Part shown: piece after piece, positions 26,804-36,266 of the stretch
How the letters are laid out: each line of letters opens with the position of its first letter
Position numbering within the stretch: the first letter of the stretch is position 1
Origin: JAHEAO01 sp041633555
GTDB lineage: Bacteria; Pseudomonadota; Alphaproteobacteria; Rhodobacterales; Rhodobacteraceae
Length of the DNA stretch: 64,000 nucleotides
Assembly: GCA_041633555.1 (NCBI GenBank)
Contig: JBFKFZ010000013.1
Span: 6,764 to 70,763, forward strand
Direction: 5' to 3'
Notes under the pieces: generated by a model
What the model was told of the DNA's origin: nothing
The model's input: the letters and a program-made list of their open reading frames with translations, nothing else
The model's database searches: none
Made by a program: the position numbers and the translations under genes

Positions 26804-27586
26804 ATGCCCGTGGAGTATCAGACAATTGAACTGTCGGTGCAGGAAAGCGTCGCCCTGCTGACGCTCAACCGCCCCGACGTGTTGAACGCGCTCAATTCGC
26901 AGATGCGAGCCGAACTCTTGCATGCAGTGAAGGCAGCAGAGAAGTCAGCGCGAGTTCTGGTGCTCACCGGCACGGGACGCGCGTTCTGCGCCGGTCAGGA
27001 CCTTGGGGACCGCGCGGCGGTGGGCAGCATAGATCTGGAGCGCACATTGCGCGACGAATATGAACCGATGCTGCGGGCGATCTACGATTGCCCAATCCCG
27101 ACGATCGCGGCCGTCAATGGCGCCGCTGCCGGGGCCGGGGCGAATCTCGCACTGGCCGCCGATGTCGTGATCGCCGCCGAGAGCGCCATATTCCTTCAGG
27201 CCTTCACCCGAATCGGCCTGATCCCGGATGCCGGCGGCACCTACTGGCTGCCGCGACAGATGGGATTTGCCAAGGCGATGGGCGCGGCCCTGTTCGGCGA
27301 ACCGATCCCGGCCGCACAGGCCGCCGACTGGGGAATGATCTGGGAAGCGGTGCCGGACGACGAATTCGCGGCGCACTGGCAGGCCCGCGCGGCGAAGTTC
27401 GCGACCGGCCCGACCACAGCATATGCGCATATCAAGTCGGCGCTAAGGCAGAGCTACGACAACGACCTGACCACGCAGTTGAACCTCGAGGCCAAGTTGC
27501 AGGGCGAATGCGGACTGACGCGCGATTTCAAAGAGGGCGTACTCGCCTTCCTCGACAAGCGACCGGCCCGGTTCGAGGGCCGTTAA
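26804..27586 (+). CDS. Enoyl-CoA hydratase/isomerase, PaaG-like
   Basis: A 260-aa crotonase. It has the CoA/oxyanion segment TGTGRAFCAGQDLGDR, PTIAAVNGAAAGAGANLALAADVVIA, and IGLIPDAGGTYWLPRQMG. In the PaaG branch (ring-epoxide isomerase of phenylacetate breakdown) an Asp occurs at the PDAGGT position as here; ordinary hydratases have Glu in the two catalytic places. No other paa genes are in view, so this assignment is a best guess within the superfamily. Start: ATG 26804 after CGGAGA. Confidence 0.8.
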   Translation: MPVEYQTIELSVQESVALLTLNRPDVLNALNSQMRAELLHAVKAAEKSARVLVLTGTGRAFCAGQDLGDRAAVGSIDLERTLRDEYEPMLRAIYDCPIPTIAAVNGAAAGAGANLALAADVVIAAESAIFLQAFTRIGLIPDAGGTYWLPRQMGFAKAMGAALFGEPIPAAQAADWGMIWEAVPDDEFAAHWQARAAKFATGPTTAYAHIKSALRQSYDNDLTTQLNLEAKLQGECGLTRDFKEGVLAFLDKRPARFEGR

Positions 27587-27598
27587 GCGCGCCATGAC

Positions 27599-27952
27599 TC
27601 AGGATCGGCAGGCCCTGATGCTGTCGGCATGGACCCGGCCTAACTCGTTCGTGCGGCTCAACAGGGTGATGAAACCGTCGCCCTGCCATGTGGCCTCTGC
27701 CGTAACGGCATCGTCCCATGCTTCGCCGCGCGACGGCCCAGCATCGAGTCCCTTGAAATGGTCATTCCCGATGCGCTGGTAGGCATCCAGCTCCTGCTCG
27801 CCTCGTCCAGCAAGCAGACGATCCTCGATTCACTGGCAGACCGCAGCGTCCGGCCCGTCGCTAATCTGGCAGGTCTCGGCCATCTCACCGGCACTGGTGG
27901 GCAGCGTCGAGGCAAGCAGTAGGGCCACAGCCGGCCGGACTGAACCTGCCAC
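27599..27952 (-). pseudogene. Secreted small protein interrupted by an in-frame TGA
   Basis: A minus-strand frame from GTG 27952 has a signal peptide (SVRPAVALLLASTLPTSAGE) and Cys residues (AETCQ, AVCQ). It meets TGA at 27832-27830, then continues in the same frame with IEDRLLAGRGEQELDAYQRI and on to a stop at 27599-27601. The TGA follows Cys-Gln and may replace a TGG codon. Length and Cys pattern are loosely like LprI/DUF1311-type secreted proteins, but similarity is weak. It follows gltA by 5 bp. Confidence 0.4.
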
Positions 27953-27957
27953 CGGGG

Positions 27958-29253
27958 TCAGCGATTCTCCACGTCGACATAGTCGCGCCGCGTCGGACCG
28001 GTATAGAGCTGGCGCGGGCGGCCGATCTTCATGCCCGGATCGGTGATCATTTCTTTCCATTGGCTGACCCAGCCAACGGTGCGAGCGACCGCGAAGATCG
28101 GCGTGAACATCGAGGTCGGAAAGCCCATCGCGTCAAGGATGATGCCGGAATAGAAATCGACGTTCGGGTAGAGCTTCTTCTCGACGAAATAGGGATCATC
28201 GAGTGCGATCTTTTCCAGTTCCTTGGCGACCTTCAGCGTCTCGTTGTTCTCGATGCCAAGCAGGTCGAGAACCTCGTCGGCCGACTGCTTCATCACCTTA
28301 GCGCGCGGGTCGAAGTTCTTGTAGACGCGGTGGCCGAAGCCCATCAGGCGGAACGGGTCCTCCTTGTCCTTGGCGCGCCTGACATATTCGGGGATCTGGT
28401 CGACAGTGCCGATCTCGCGCAGCATCTCTAGCGCGGCCTGGTTGGCGCCGCCATGCGCCGGACCCCAGAGACAGGCGATGCCGGCGGCGACGCAAGCGAA
28501 GGGATTGGCGCCCGACGAGGAGGCCAGCCGCACCGTCGAGGTCGATGCGTTCTGTTCGTGATCGGCATGCAGTGTGAAGATCCGGTCCATGGCGCGGCTC
28601 AGGATCGGGTTGACCTCGTAATCCTCGGCCGGGACCGAGAAGCACATGCGCAGGAAGTTCGACGCATAGTCGAGATCGTTGCGCGGATAGACGAAGGGCT
28701 GGCCGATCGAATATTTGTAGGCCATCGCCGCGATGGTCGGCATCTTGGCCAGAAGCCGGATCGAGGCAACCTCGCGCTGCCACGGATCAGAGATATCGGT
28801 GCTGTCATGGTAGAAGGCCGACATCGCGCCGACCACTCCGACCATCGTCGCCATCGGATGAGCGTCGCGGCGAAAACCGCGGAAGAACATGTGCATTTGT
28901 TCGTGGATCATCGTGTGGTTGGTCACACGGGACTCGAAATCCTCCAGCGTGTCGGCCGTGGGCAGTTCGCCGTAAAGCAGGAGGTAGCAGACCTCGAGGA
29001 AATGCGACTTCCCCGCCAGCTGGTCGATCGGATAGCCGCGGTGCAACAGCACACCCTCGTCGCCGTCGATATAGGTGATGGCGCTGTCGCAGCTTGCGGT
29101 CGAGGTATAGCCCGGATCGTAGGTGAAAACGCCGCCCTGGGCGTAAAGCTTGCGAATGTCCAGAACATCGGGGCCGGCGGTGGGCGAATGGATCGGCAGT
29201 TCGACCTGTTTGTTGTTGAATGTCAGCGTAGCTGTCTTGGTCTTGTCGGCCAT
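27958..29253 (-). CDS. gltA: Citrate synthase, type II
   Basis: A 431-aa hexameric-type citrate synthase that condenses oxaloacetate and acetyl-CoA. Catalytic motifs are HADHEQNASTSTVRL, the LWGPAHGGANQAALEML block and MGFGHRVYKNFDPRA. I start at MADKTKTATL (29253) behind GAGGGGACAGGA. The frame remains open a further 36 codons upstream, without similarity and overlapping gltX. Confidence 0.96.
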   Translation of the reverse strand: MADKTKTATLTFNNKQVELPIHSPTAGPDVLDIRKLYAQGGVFTYDPGYTSTASCDSAITYIDGDEGVLLHRGYPIDQLAGKSHFLEVCYLLLYGELPTADTLEDFESRVTNHTMIHEQMHMFFRGFRRDAHPMATMVGVVGAMSAFYHDSTDISDPWQREVASIRLLAKMPTIAAMAYKYSIGQPFVYPRNDLDYASNFLRMCFSVPAEDYEVNPILSRAMDRIFTLHADHEQNASTSTVRLASSSGANPFACVAAGIACLWGPAHGGANQAALEMLREIGTVDQIPEYVRRAKDKEDPFRLMGFGHRVYKNFDPRAKVMKQSADEVLDLLGIENNETLKVAKELEKIALDDPYFVEKKLYPNVDFYSGIILDAMGFPTSMFTPIFAVARTVGWVSQWKEMITDPGMKIGRPRQLYTGPTRRDYVDVENR

Positions 29254-29314
29254 TCCTGTCCCCTCAATTGGTTCGGCCGTTCCCGTATGGGGCGGTCGCG
29301 GTTTGGTCGGGGAT

Positions 29315-30718
29315 TTACCCCTGGATATCCTGCATCCTGGCGAGCGTTTCCTCGCGGCCAAGGACGAGCATCATGTCGAATACGCTGGGAGATACCGTAC
29401 GTCCGGCAAGCGCGGCCCGCAATGGCGCGGCGAGCTTGCCAAGCTTGGTGTCGTTGGCCTCGGCAACCTTGGCAACGACCGCCTCCAGCGTGTCGCGGTT
29501 CCAGCTAGCATTTTGCAACTGCGGCGTCAATTCTGACAGTATACGACGGGATACCACGTCCAGCGCGTCGGCTGACTTCTCGTTTGGAGCGACTGGGCGG
29601 GAGGTCAGGATAAAGTGAGCTTTGTCAAGAAGTTCCGGGAAGGTCTTGGCGCGTTCCTTCAGGCAAAACATGGCCCGCGTCAAATCGTCCCTTTGGCGTT
29701 CAGACAGGCCTGGCTGACCCGAGGCGACAAGGAAATCCGCGATTTCTGCTACGAGTGCAGCATCGTCCGCAGCGGCGATATGCTGGCCACACAGATTCTC
29801 CAGTTTCTTCGTGTCGAACCGGGCCGGCGCCTTGCCGATCCCGTCAAGGTCAAACCATTGCTTCGCCTGCTCATCAGTGAAGAACTCGTCGTCGCCGTGG
29901 CTCCATCCCAGACGCGCCAGATAGTTCCGCATTCCGGCCGCAGGATAACCCATCGCCTGATAGTCCGCGGTGCCGGTCGCTCCATGCCGTTTCGAGAGTT
30001 TCTTGCCGTCCTCGCCATGGATCAGCGGAATATGCGCCCAGACCGGCATGTCCCAGCCCATTGCGCCATAAACCAGCATCTGGCGCGCGGCATTGTTGAG
30101 ATGATCATCGCCCCGGATCACATGTGTGACGCCCATGTCATGATCGTCGACCACCACGGCCAGCATGTAGGTCGGCGTTCCGTCCGAGCGCAGGCAGATC
30201 ATGTCGTCGAGTTCGCTGTTGCGGATCGTGACATCGCCCTGAACCCGGTCGCGGATCACCGTATCGCCGTCGCGCGGCGCCTTCACCCGGATCGCATAGG
30301 GCGCATCGGGATGGCTGGCCGGATCGGCATCGCGCCAGGGCGAGCGGAACAGCGTCGAACGGCCCTCGGCCTTGGCGGCCTCACGGAACGCCTGGATCTC
30401 GTCTTGCGTCGAGAAGCACTTGTAGGCTGCTCCGCTCGACAGCATCTTGTACGCGACCTCGGCATGGCGTGTCATACTTGCGAACTGGCTGGTCGGTTCG
30501 CCGTCCCAGTCGAGGCCCAGCCATTGCAGGCCGCGATAGATCGCCTCGGTCGCTTCGGGGGTAGAGCGGGCGCGGTCGGTATCTTCGATCCGCAGCAGGA
30601 ATTTGCCGCCCCGTCCACGGGCATAAAGCCAGTTGAACAAGGCCGTGCGGGCGCCGCCGATATGCAGATAACCGGTCGGAGAAGGCGCAAAACGGGTGAC
30701 AACCGGTCGGTCGGACAT
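29315..30718 (-). CDS. gltX: Glutamyl-tRNA synthetase
   Basis: A class I aminoacyl-tRNA synthetase of about 467 aa. It has the HIGH-type motif in FAPSPTGYLHIGGARTALFNW and the KMSKS-type motif GKKLSKRHGA. I place the start at MSDRPVVTRFAPSP (30718), which has AGAAAGG upstream, rather than nine codons earlier. In alphaproteobacteria such GltX enzymes may also charge tRNA-Gln, corrected by GatCAB. It lies upstream of gltA on the same strand and is divergent from comEC. Confidence 0.95.
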   Translation of the reverse strand: MSDRPVVTRFAPSPTGYLHIGGARTALFNWLYARGRGGKFLLRIEDTDRARSTPEATEAIYRGLQWLGLDWDGEPTSQFASMTRHAEVAYKMLSSGAAYKCFSTQDEIQAFREAAKAEGRSTLFRSPWRDADPASHPDAPYAIRVKAPRDGDTVIRDRVQGDVTIRNSELDDMICLRSDGTPTYMLAVVVDDHDMGVTHVIRGDDHLNNAARQMLVYGAMGWDMPVWAHIPLIHGEDGKKLSKRHGATGTADYQAMGYPAAGMRNYLARLGWSHGDDEFFTDEQAKQWFDLDGIGKAPARFDTKKLENLCGQHIAAADDAALVAEIADFLVASGQPGLSERQRDDLTRAMFCLKERAKTFPELLDKAHFILTSRPVAPNEKSADALDVVSRRILSELTPQLQNASWNRDTLEAVVAKVAEANDTKLGKLAAPLRAALAGRTVSPSVFDMMLVLGREETLARMQDIQG

Positions 30719-30797
30719 TGCAGAATTGGCCTTTCTGGAAACCATGCGAGGAATGGCGTTCGGAATGGTCTAGTCAATCAGGCAGGAGAGAACAAGG

Positions 30798-32846
30798 GTG
30801 GCCCCCATCGCGCGGATCGCGGCAGGCCTGCAGGCGCAGCGCGGCTATTTTTTCCCATTCGTGCCGGTCGGGCTTGCATTCGGCATCGGTGGCTATTTCG
30901 CGCTGCGCTTCGAACCGGGCTGGCATGTCTATGCGGCCCTTGCAGCCCTGGTCTGTGCCCTTTTTATGTTGATCCCGCGCCTGGGGAACCAGCTCGGCCG
31001 GTCTTCACGCTGCTCGCCCTGGCCGCCGTTGGCGTCGGACTGGCGCGCGCGCGGGCGCACCTGGTGTCAGAACCGGTCCTGACTTACCGCTATTACGGAC
31101 CGATTCAGGGTCGGATCGTCAATATCGACCGCTCGGTCTCGGATGCGGTCCGGCTGACGCTCGATCGCGTCGTCCTGCGCGACCTGGTCCCCGACCGGGT
31201 GCCGACCCGCGTGCGCGTGTCCCTGCAGGGAGATCACGGCTTCATCGAGCCCGAACCGGGGCTGACGGTGATCCTGACCGGGCATCTTTCGCCGCCCTCG
31301 GGGCGGGTTGAACCGGCGGGTTCGATTTCCAGCGGCAGGCCTGGCTCGACGGTTTGGGGGCGGTCGGCTATACCCGCACACCGGTCCTGGCGCTCTACCC
31401 GGCAGAGAAGGGCGCGGCAGGGCTGGCGATCCACCGGCTGCGCATGCGGATCTCGGCGGCGGTAGAGGCGATGGTGCCCGGCGAGGATGGTGCCTTCGCG
31501 GCCGCGCTGATAACCGGCGGCCGTTCGGGGATGAGCAAGGCCACATCCGAAGATCTGCGGCGCTCGTACCTGTCGCACCTGCTGGCGATTTCGGGGCTGC
31601 ATATGGGGCTATTTGACCGGCTTCGTCCATGCGATGGTTCGCTAGGGGCTGGCGCTCTGGCCAGCCGTCGCGCTGCGCTGGCCGATCCGCAAATGGGCGG
31701 CCGTCGTGGCGCTGGCGGCGGGGGCGTTCTATTTGGCGCTGTGGGGCGGCAATGTCGCGACCGAGCGGGCCTTCGTCATGGTCGCGGTGATGTTTGTGGC
31801 TGTACTTTTCGACCGACGCGCGGTGACGCTGCGCGCCGTCGCGATGGCGGCGGTGATTATCCTGGTCTTCCGGCCAGAAGTGTTGACCGAGCCCGGGTTC
31901 CAGATGTCCTTCGCCGCCACGACCGCGCTTGTCGCGGCCTTTGGCGCCTTGCGTGACTGGCAGGGATGGCGGCCGCCGAGATGGCGCAGCCGGTGCTGGC
32001 GGTCGTGATCTCTTCCGGCGTTGCAGGGCTGGCGACCACTCCGGTGGCGGCGGCGCATTTCAACCGGATCGCGGATTACGGGCTGCTGGCGAACCTGTTG
32101 TCGGTGCCGCTGATGGGGCTGGTAGTGATGCCGGGGGCGGTGCTGGCCGCCTGCCTTGCCCCGATCGGACTCGCATGGATCGGGCTGGCGCTGATGAACC
32201 CGGCGATACACTGGATCCTGGCGGTGGCGCAACGGGTGGCCGGGATGGAAGGCGCTGTGACCTTTGTCGCCTCGCCGCCGCCCTTGGTCCTTCCGGTGCT
32301 CTCGCTGAGGCATTTGTGGCTGATCCCCTGGCGCGGCAGGGCGCGCCTCGCGGGGCTGGCGCCGGCCGCTGCGGCCTTCGTGCTTTGGGCGGGGGGCGAG
32401 CGTCCGCCGGTCCTCAACTCGGATACGGGCGGGCTGGTCGGTGTCCTGACGCCCGAGGGCGGAGCGTTGAACAAGCCGCGAGGAGAGGGGTTCGCGCCCT
32501 CAACTGGCTGGAAAATGACGGTGACGGCGCGGTGCAGGCCGTTGCCTTAGATCGTGCGGCTTTCGGCGGCGAGAAGGGCAAGCTTATGTTTCGCGCCGCG
32601 GGCCTGCCGATCGTTCATCTTTCGGGCCGGGGTGCGGCGGACCGCGTGACGGACGGATGTCGCAGGGCGTCACTCGTGATCCTCTCGGGCGAATGGAAGG
32701 GCCGCGCGCCTTGCCGGGTCATTGACCGAACCGGGTTGGCCAGGTCGGGCGCGGTGGCGCTTTATCCGAATGGATCTGAACTGCGCCTTGTCGGGGCAAG
32801 AAAAATGGCCGGCAAAAGGTTGTGGAATTCGGTCCGGCGTCAGTAG
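30798..32846 (+). pseudogene. comEC: ComEC/Rec2-type DNA uptake channel, multiply frameshifted
   Basis: The reading must switch frame about five times to stay native: near 30983-30986 (IPRLG to PARPVFTLLALAA), 31315-31320 (RVEP to FDFQRQAWLDGLG), 31612-31614 (GLHMGL to LTGFVHAM), 31981-31990 (RPPRW to QPVLAVVISSGVAG) and about 32490-32500 (to RALNWLENDGDG). A TAG at 31643-31645 adds a stop. Native parts include the competence-domain texts YLSHLLAISGLHMG and TEPGFQMSFAATTALVAAFG. The intact protein would be an inner-membrane channel for transformation. Convergent with lexA. Confidence 0.85.
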
Positions 32847-33526
32847 CTGCGGATCAGTCCGACCAGACGGCCCTGCACCTTGACCTGATCGTCGCGGAAA
32901 ACGCGGGTCTCGTAGGCCGGGTTCGCGGCTTCGAGCGCGATGGCATTGCCCTTGCGGCGGAACCGCTTCAGCGTCGCCTCATGACCTTCGACCAGCGCCA
33001 CGACGATATCGCCATTATCGGCGGTCGAGGTTTCGCGGATCACCACCACGTCGCCGTCATTGATCCCGGCATCGATCATCGAGTCGCCCTTGACCTCGAG
33101 CGCGTAGTGATGCCCGGACCCTGAAAGCATCGATCCCGGGACCGCGACATTATGCGACACCTCGCTGATCGCCTCGATCGGGACACCCGCGGCGATCCGG
33201 CCCATGACCGGCAACTCCACTGCATCCGCAGCGACGGGCAAGGCGCGGCGCGGCGGGTCGATGCGGTCTCCCTTGATCACGCGCGGCTTGAAACCTGTGG
33301 ATTTTTCCATCGAATCCGGCAGCTTGACAATTTCCAGCGCCCGGGCCCGATGCGCAAGGCGGCGGATGAAGCCGCGTTCTTCCAGTGCCGTGATCAGCCT
33401 GTGAATACCGGATTTCGAGCGCAGGTCGAGCGCCTCTTTCATCTCGTCGAACGAGGGCGGTACGCCTTCCCGCTGCACCCGCTTGTGAATGAATTCCAGG
33501 AGTTCCAGTTGCTTCTTGGTCAGCAT
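32840..33526 (-). CDS. lexA: LexA repressor
   Basis: A 228-aa SOS repressor from the ATG at 33526 (MLTKKQLELLEFIHKRV). The winged HTH is at about 1-65. The self-cleavage site is within MGRIAAGVPIEAIS, the Ser nucleophile in KGDSMIDAGI, and the Lys in VEGHEATLKRF. A start six codons earlier (33544) is also possible. Three GTTC half-sites at 7-bp spacing (33578-33603) lie just upstream, indicating autoregulation. It is the last gene of the trpG-trpD-trpC-moaC-moeA-lexA run. Confidence 0.96.
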   Translation of the reverse strand: MLTKKQLELLEFIHKRVQREGVPPSFDEMKEALDLRSKSGIHRLITALEERGFIRRLAHRARALEIVKLPDSMEKSTGFKPRVIKGDRIDPPRRALPVAADAVELPVMGRIAAGVPIEAISEVSHNVAVPGSMLSGSGHHYALEVKGDSMIDAGINDGDVVVIRETSTADNGDIVVALVEGHEATLKRFRRKGNAIALEAANPAYETRVFRDDQVKVQGRLVGLIRSY

Positions 33527-33577
33527 TGCCTGCACCTTCCCCATTTGGGATCGCCCTTGCCTGGGCGTTGCCTGGGC

Positions 33578-33603
33578 GTTCGGGTTATGTTCTATCCCTG
33601 TTC
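33578..33603. promoter_or_regulatory. Tandem LexA boxes (GTTC-N7-GTTC-N7-GTTC)
   Basis: Three GTTC tetramers at 33578, 33589 and 33600 with exactly 7 bp between each form two overlapping alphaproteobacterial SOS boxes. They lie 52-77 bp upstream of the lexA start, in the gap after moeA. Confidence 0.85.
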
Positions 33604-33627
33604 CCGTTACGTGTCAACGCGCTTGGC

Positions 33628-34803
33628 CTAAAGGGGCAAGTACTCGACGGGCATATCGGCGGGTCTGGCCGGATCATGCGAGGGCCGGATCAACAGAGCG
33701 TTAGCCATGGTGAGAATGGTCAGGAGGGAACTGTCCTGCCGCTCGAACGGGCGGATTCGCCCATTCTCGATCACGGCGCGCATGTAATGTTCGCGCGGAC
33801 CGTTAGCCGCCACATCGCAGGCCAGCTGCGCCTGATGCCGCGAGGCCGGTGAACGCCCGAGACCCAGAAGCGCCCGGATCGCCGGGATCACGAACACGTG
33901 GCCGCAAACCATTGCGGAGACCGGATTGCCCGGCAGTCCGATCAGCGCCGCATCGCCCAGCCGTCCGGCCATCAGCGGCTTGCCCGGGCGCATGGCCACC
34001 TTGTAGAAGGCCTGTTGCATCCCGAGCCCGGCCGCGACATCGCCGACAAGATCGTGATCGCCGACCGAGGCGCCGCCGATGGTCACGATCAGGTCGGCGC
34101 CCTTCGCCAGTTCGAACGCGGTCTTCAGCGAGGCCGAATTGTCGCGCGCGATGGGAAGCATCCGCGCCTCTGCCCCTTCGGCCTCGACCAGCGCCTTCAG
34201 CCCGAAACTGTTCGAGGCGATGATCTGGTCGGGGCCGGGCATTTCGCCGGGCATCACCAACTCGTTGCCGGTTGCGATCAGTGCGACGACCGGGCGGCGG
34301 AAAACCGGAATGGTCGCGGCGTTCATGGCGGCGAGCAATGCAATGTCCGAGGGGCCGAGGCGGCGCGGCGCCTTCACCACCGCGCCCCTTGCGAAATCGG
34401 CACCGGCGGAGCGGATGTGGGTTGCGGTGCCAAGATCGTCCTTCAGGGTGATCCTGTCCGCCTCGCGGGTGACATCCTCTTGGATGACGACCCGATCGGC
34501 CCCGTCTGGCACCGGCGCGCCGGTAAAGATCCGCACCGCCTCGCCGGGTCCGACCTGTCTCGAATATCCATGCCCGGCCGCGGATTCGCCGATGACCGTC
34601 AGCCGGGCGCGGGGCCGTGCATCGGCATCACGAAGGGCGTAACCATCCATCGACGAGGCTACGAAGGGCGGCTGGGCCCGGGCCGCGGCGACCGGCTCTG
34701 ACAGCACGCGACCGGCTGCGTCCGCCAAGGCCGCTGTTTCGGCGGGGAGCACCGTCAGAAGGCTGAAGATCTCGGCGAGGGCCTGATCGACGGAAATCAT
34801 CAC
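33628..34803 (-). CDS. moeA: Molybdopterin molybdotransferase
   Basis: A 391-aa MoeA that inserts molybdate into adenylated molybdopterin. Texts: PPFVASSMDGYALRDAD, VFTGAPVPDGADRVVIQED-type block, TIGGASVGDHDLVGDVAAGLG, RPGKPLMAGRLGDAALIGLPGNPVSAMVCG. The start overlaps the moaC stop by 4 bp. The tungstate/molybdate-type transporter at the end of the window is a possible metal supplier, but it is 28 kb away. Confidence 0.95.
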   Translation of the reverse strand: MMISVDQALAEIFSLLTVLPAETAALADAAGRVLSEPVAAARAQPPFVASSMDGYALRDADARPRARLTVIGESAAGHGYSRQVGPGEAVRIFTGAPVPDGADRVVIQEDVTREADRITLKDDLGTATHIRSAGADFARGAVVKAPRRLGPSDIALLAAMNAATIPVFRRPVVALIATGNELVMPGEMPGPDQIIASNSFGLKALVEAEGAEARMLPIARDNSASLKTAFELAKGADLIVTIGGASVGDHDLVGDVAAGLGMQQAFYKVAMRPGKPLMAGRLGDAALIGLPGNPVSAMVCGHVFVIPAIRALLGLGRSPASRHQAQLACDVAANGPREHYMRAVIENGRIRPFERQDSSLLTILTMANALLIRPSHDPARPADMPVEYLPL

Positions 34804-35276
34804 TCCGCCTCGTAGCGCCCTGATTTTCCACCATCTTTCAGGATCACCCTGATGCCGCCGATAACCATTCCCTTATCGACTGCCTTGACCATGTCATAGA
34901 CCGTCAGGCAGGCGGTCGAAACCGCTGTCAGTGCTTCCATCTCGACCCCGGTCTGACCGGTGGTCTTGACGGTGGCCACGACCTTGATCCCCGGCAGATC
35001 CGCGTTTGCTGTCAGATCCAGCGCGACCTTGCTGATCGGCAGCAGATGGCAGAGTGGTATCAGATCCGCGGTCTTCTTCGCTGCCATGATACCGGCGAGC
35101 CGGGCAACTGCGAGGACATCGCCCTTGCTGGCGCGACCTTTTGCGATAATGTCAAGGGTATCGGGGTGCATCTTGATGTGGCCTTCAGCGATAGCGATGC
35201 GGGCCGTGACCGGCTTTTCCGACACGTCGACCATCTGGGCATCGCCCTTGCGGTCGAAATGTGTGAGTTCCGGCAT
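34800..35276 (-). CDS. moaC: Cyclic pyranopterin monophosphate synthase
   Basis: A 158-aa MoaC. It starts MPELTHFDRKGDAQMVDVSEKPVTAR and has the KKTADLIPLCHLLPISKVALDL block and GVEMEALTAVSTACLTVYDMVKAVDKGM. It makes cPMP together with MoaA (not in this window). The ATG overlaps the last base of the trpC stop; moeA follows with a 4-bp overlap. Confidence 0.96.
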   Translation of the reverse strand: MPELTHFDRKGDAQMVDVSEKPVTARIAIAEGHIKMHPDTLDIIAKGRASKGDVLAVARLAGIMAAKKTADLIPLCHLLPISKVALDLTANADLPGIKVVATVKTTGQTGVEMEALTAVSTACLTVYDMVKAVDKGMVIGGIRVILKDGGKSGRYEAE

Positions 35277-36088
35277 CAGTTGCCGCCCGCCGCTGTCAAG
35301 GGATCCGCCATCAGATGCCGGGTGGCAGCAGCGACGTCATCCTGCCGCATCAGGCTTTCACCGATCAGGAAGACCCGCGCGCCGTAGCGGGCCAGGTCGG
35401 CAAGGTCTTCGGGCCGGTTCAGGCCGCTTTCCGAAACCAAGATCCTTTCGGCAGGTGCGCGCTTGGCAAGCCGCCGCGTGATGCCGAGGTCGGTTTCGAA
35501 CGTGTTGAGATTGCGATTGTTGATGCCCAGAAGCGGGGATTTCAGCGCGCTTGCCCGCTCCAGTTCGGCTTCGTTATGGACTTCGATCAGAACATCCATG
35601 TCCCAGCCGGTCGCAGCGGATTCGAGCTCGAGCGCCTGTTCGTCGGACACCGCCGCCATGATGATCAAAATGCAATCCGCGCCCCAGGTGCGCGATTCCG
35701 CCACTTGGTAAGTGTCAAAGAGGAAATCCTTGCGAAGAACCGGCAGGCCTACCGCAGCGCGGGCCGCCGTCAGATATTCGGGCGCGCCCTGGAAGCTTGG
35801 TCCGTCGGTCAGCACCGACAGGCAGGTTGCTCCGCCGTCTTCGTAGGCCTTGGCCAGCGCCGCCGGTTCGAAATCGGCGCGAATCAGACCTTTTGACGGG
35901 CTGGCCTTCTTGATTTCGGCGATCAACCCGTAGCCCTGCCGAGAGGCGGTGAGCAGTGCGTCGGCGAAACTGCGCACCGGCGCGGCGTCTTGCGCCAGCG
36001 CCTCGATTTCGGCCAGCGGCAGCGCGGCCTTGGCAGCGGCGATCTCTTCCAGCTTGTAGGCTTTGATCGTGTCGAGAATGCTTGTCAT
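35276..36088 (-). CDS. trpC: Indole-3-glycerol phosphate synthase
   Basis: A 270-aa TIM-barrel enzyme of tryptophan synthesis. It has the LIAEIKKASPSKGLIRADF phosphate-binding start, FLFDTYQVAESRTWGADCILIIMA, LGINNRNLNTFETDL and ILVSESGL. A 178-bp gap separates it from trpD upstream; no gene or clear hairpin is visible there. Confidence 0.96.
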   Translation of the reverse strand: MTSILDTIKAYKLEEIAAAKAALPLAEIEALAQDAAPVRSFADALLTASRQGYGLIAEIKKASPSKGLIRADFEPAALAKAYEDGGATCLSVLTDGPSFQGAPEYLTAARAAVGLPVLRKDFLFDTYQVAESRTWGADCILIIMAAVSDEQALELESAATGWDMDVLIEVHNEAELERASALKSPLLGINNRNLNTFETDLGITRRLAKRAPAERILVSESGLNRPEDLADLARYGARVFLIGESLMRQDDVAAATRHLMADPLTAAGGN

Positions 36089-36266
36089 GCGAGTTGGATA
36101 GCCTGACTTCGGGGCGAAGGGAAGTGGCCGTCAATGCTGTGGAATTGAGCGGGCTTCGCCAGCAAGAATTTCCCAAGGAATGGTGTCGGCGGGGATGTTT
36201 CGTAACAAGAGTTGCAACCGAATGTCATTCCGGATGTTTGCGACCTGCTCGCGAGGTGGGGGCCGG

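Noticed and set aside
27830..27832. TGA as a selenocysteine codon
   Set aside because: No SECIS-like structure or selenoprotein family is evident; a nonsense change is simpler.
29615..31465. Plus-strand frame of 616 codons over gltX and comEC
   Set aside because: The first 1.1 kb is antisense to gltX; only the last part coincides with one of the comEC frames.
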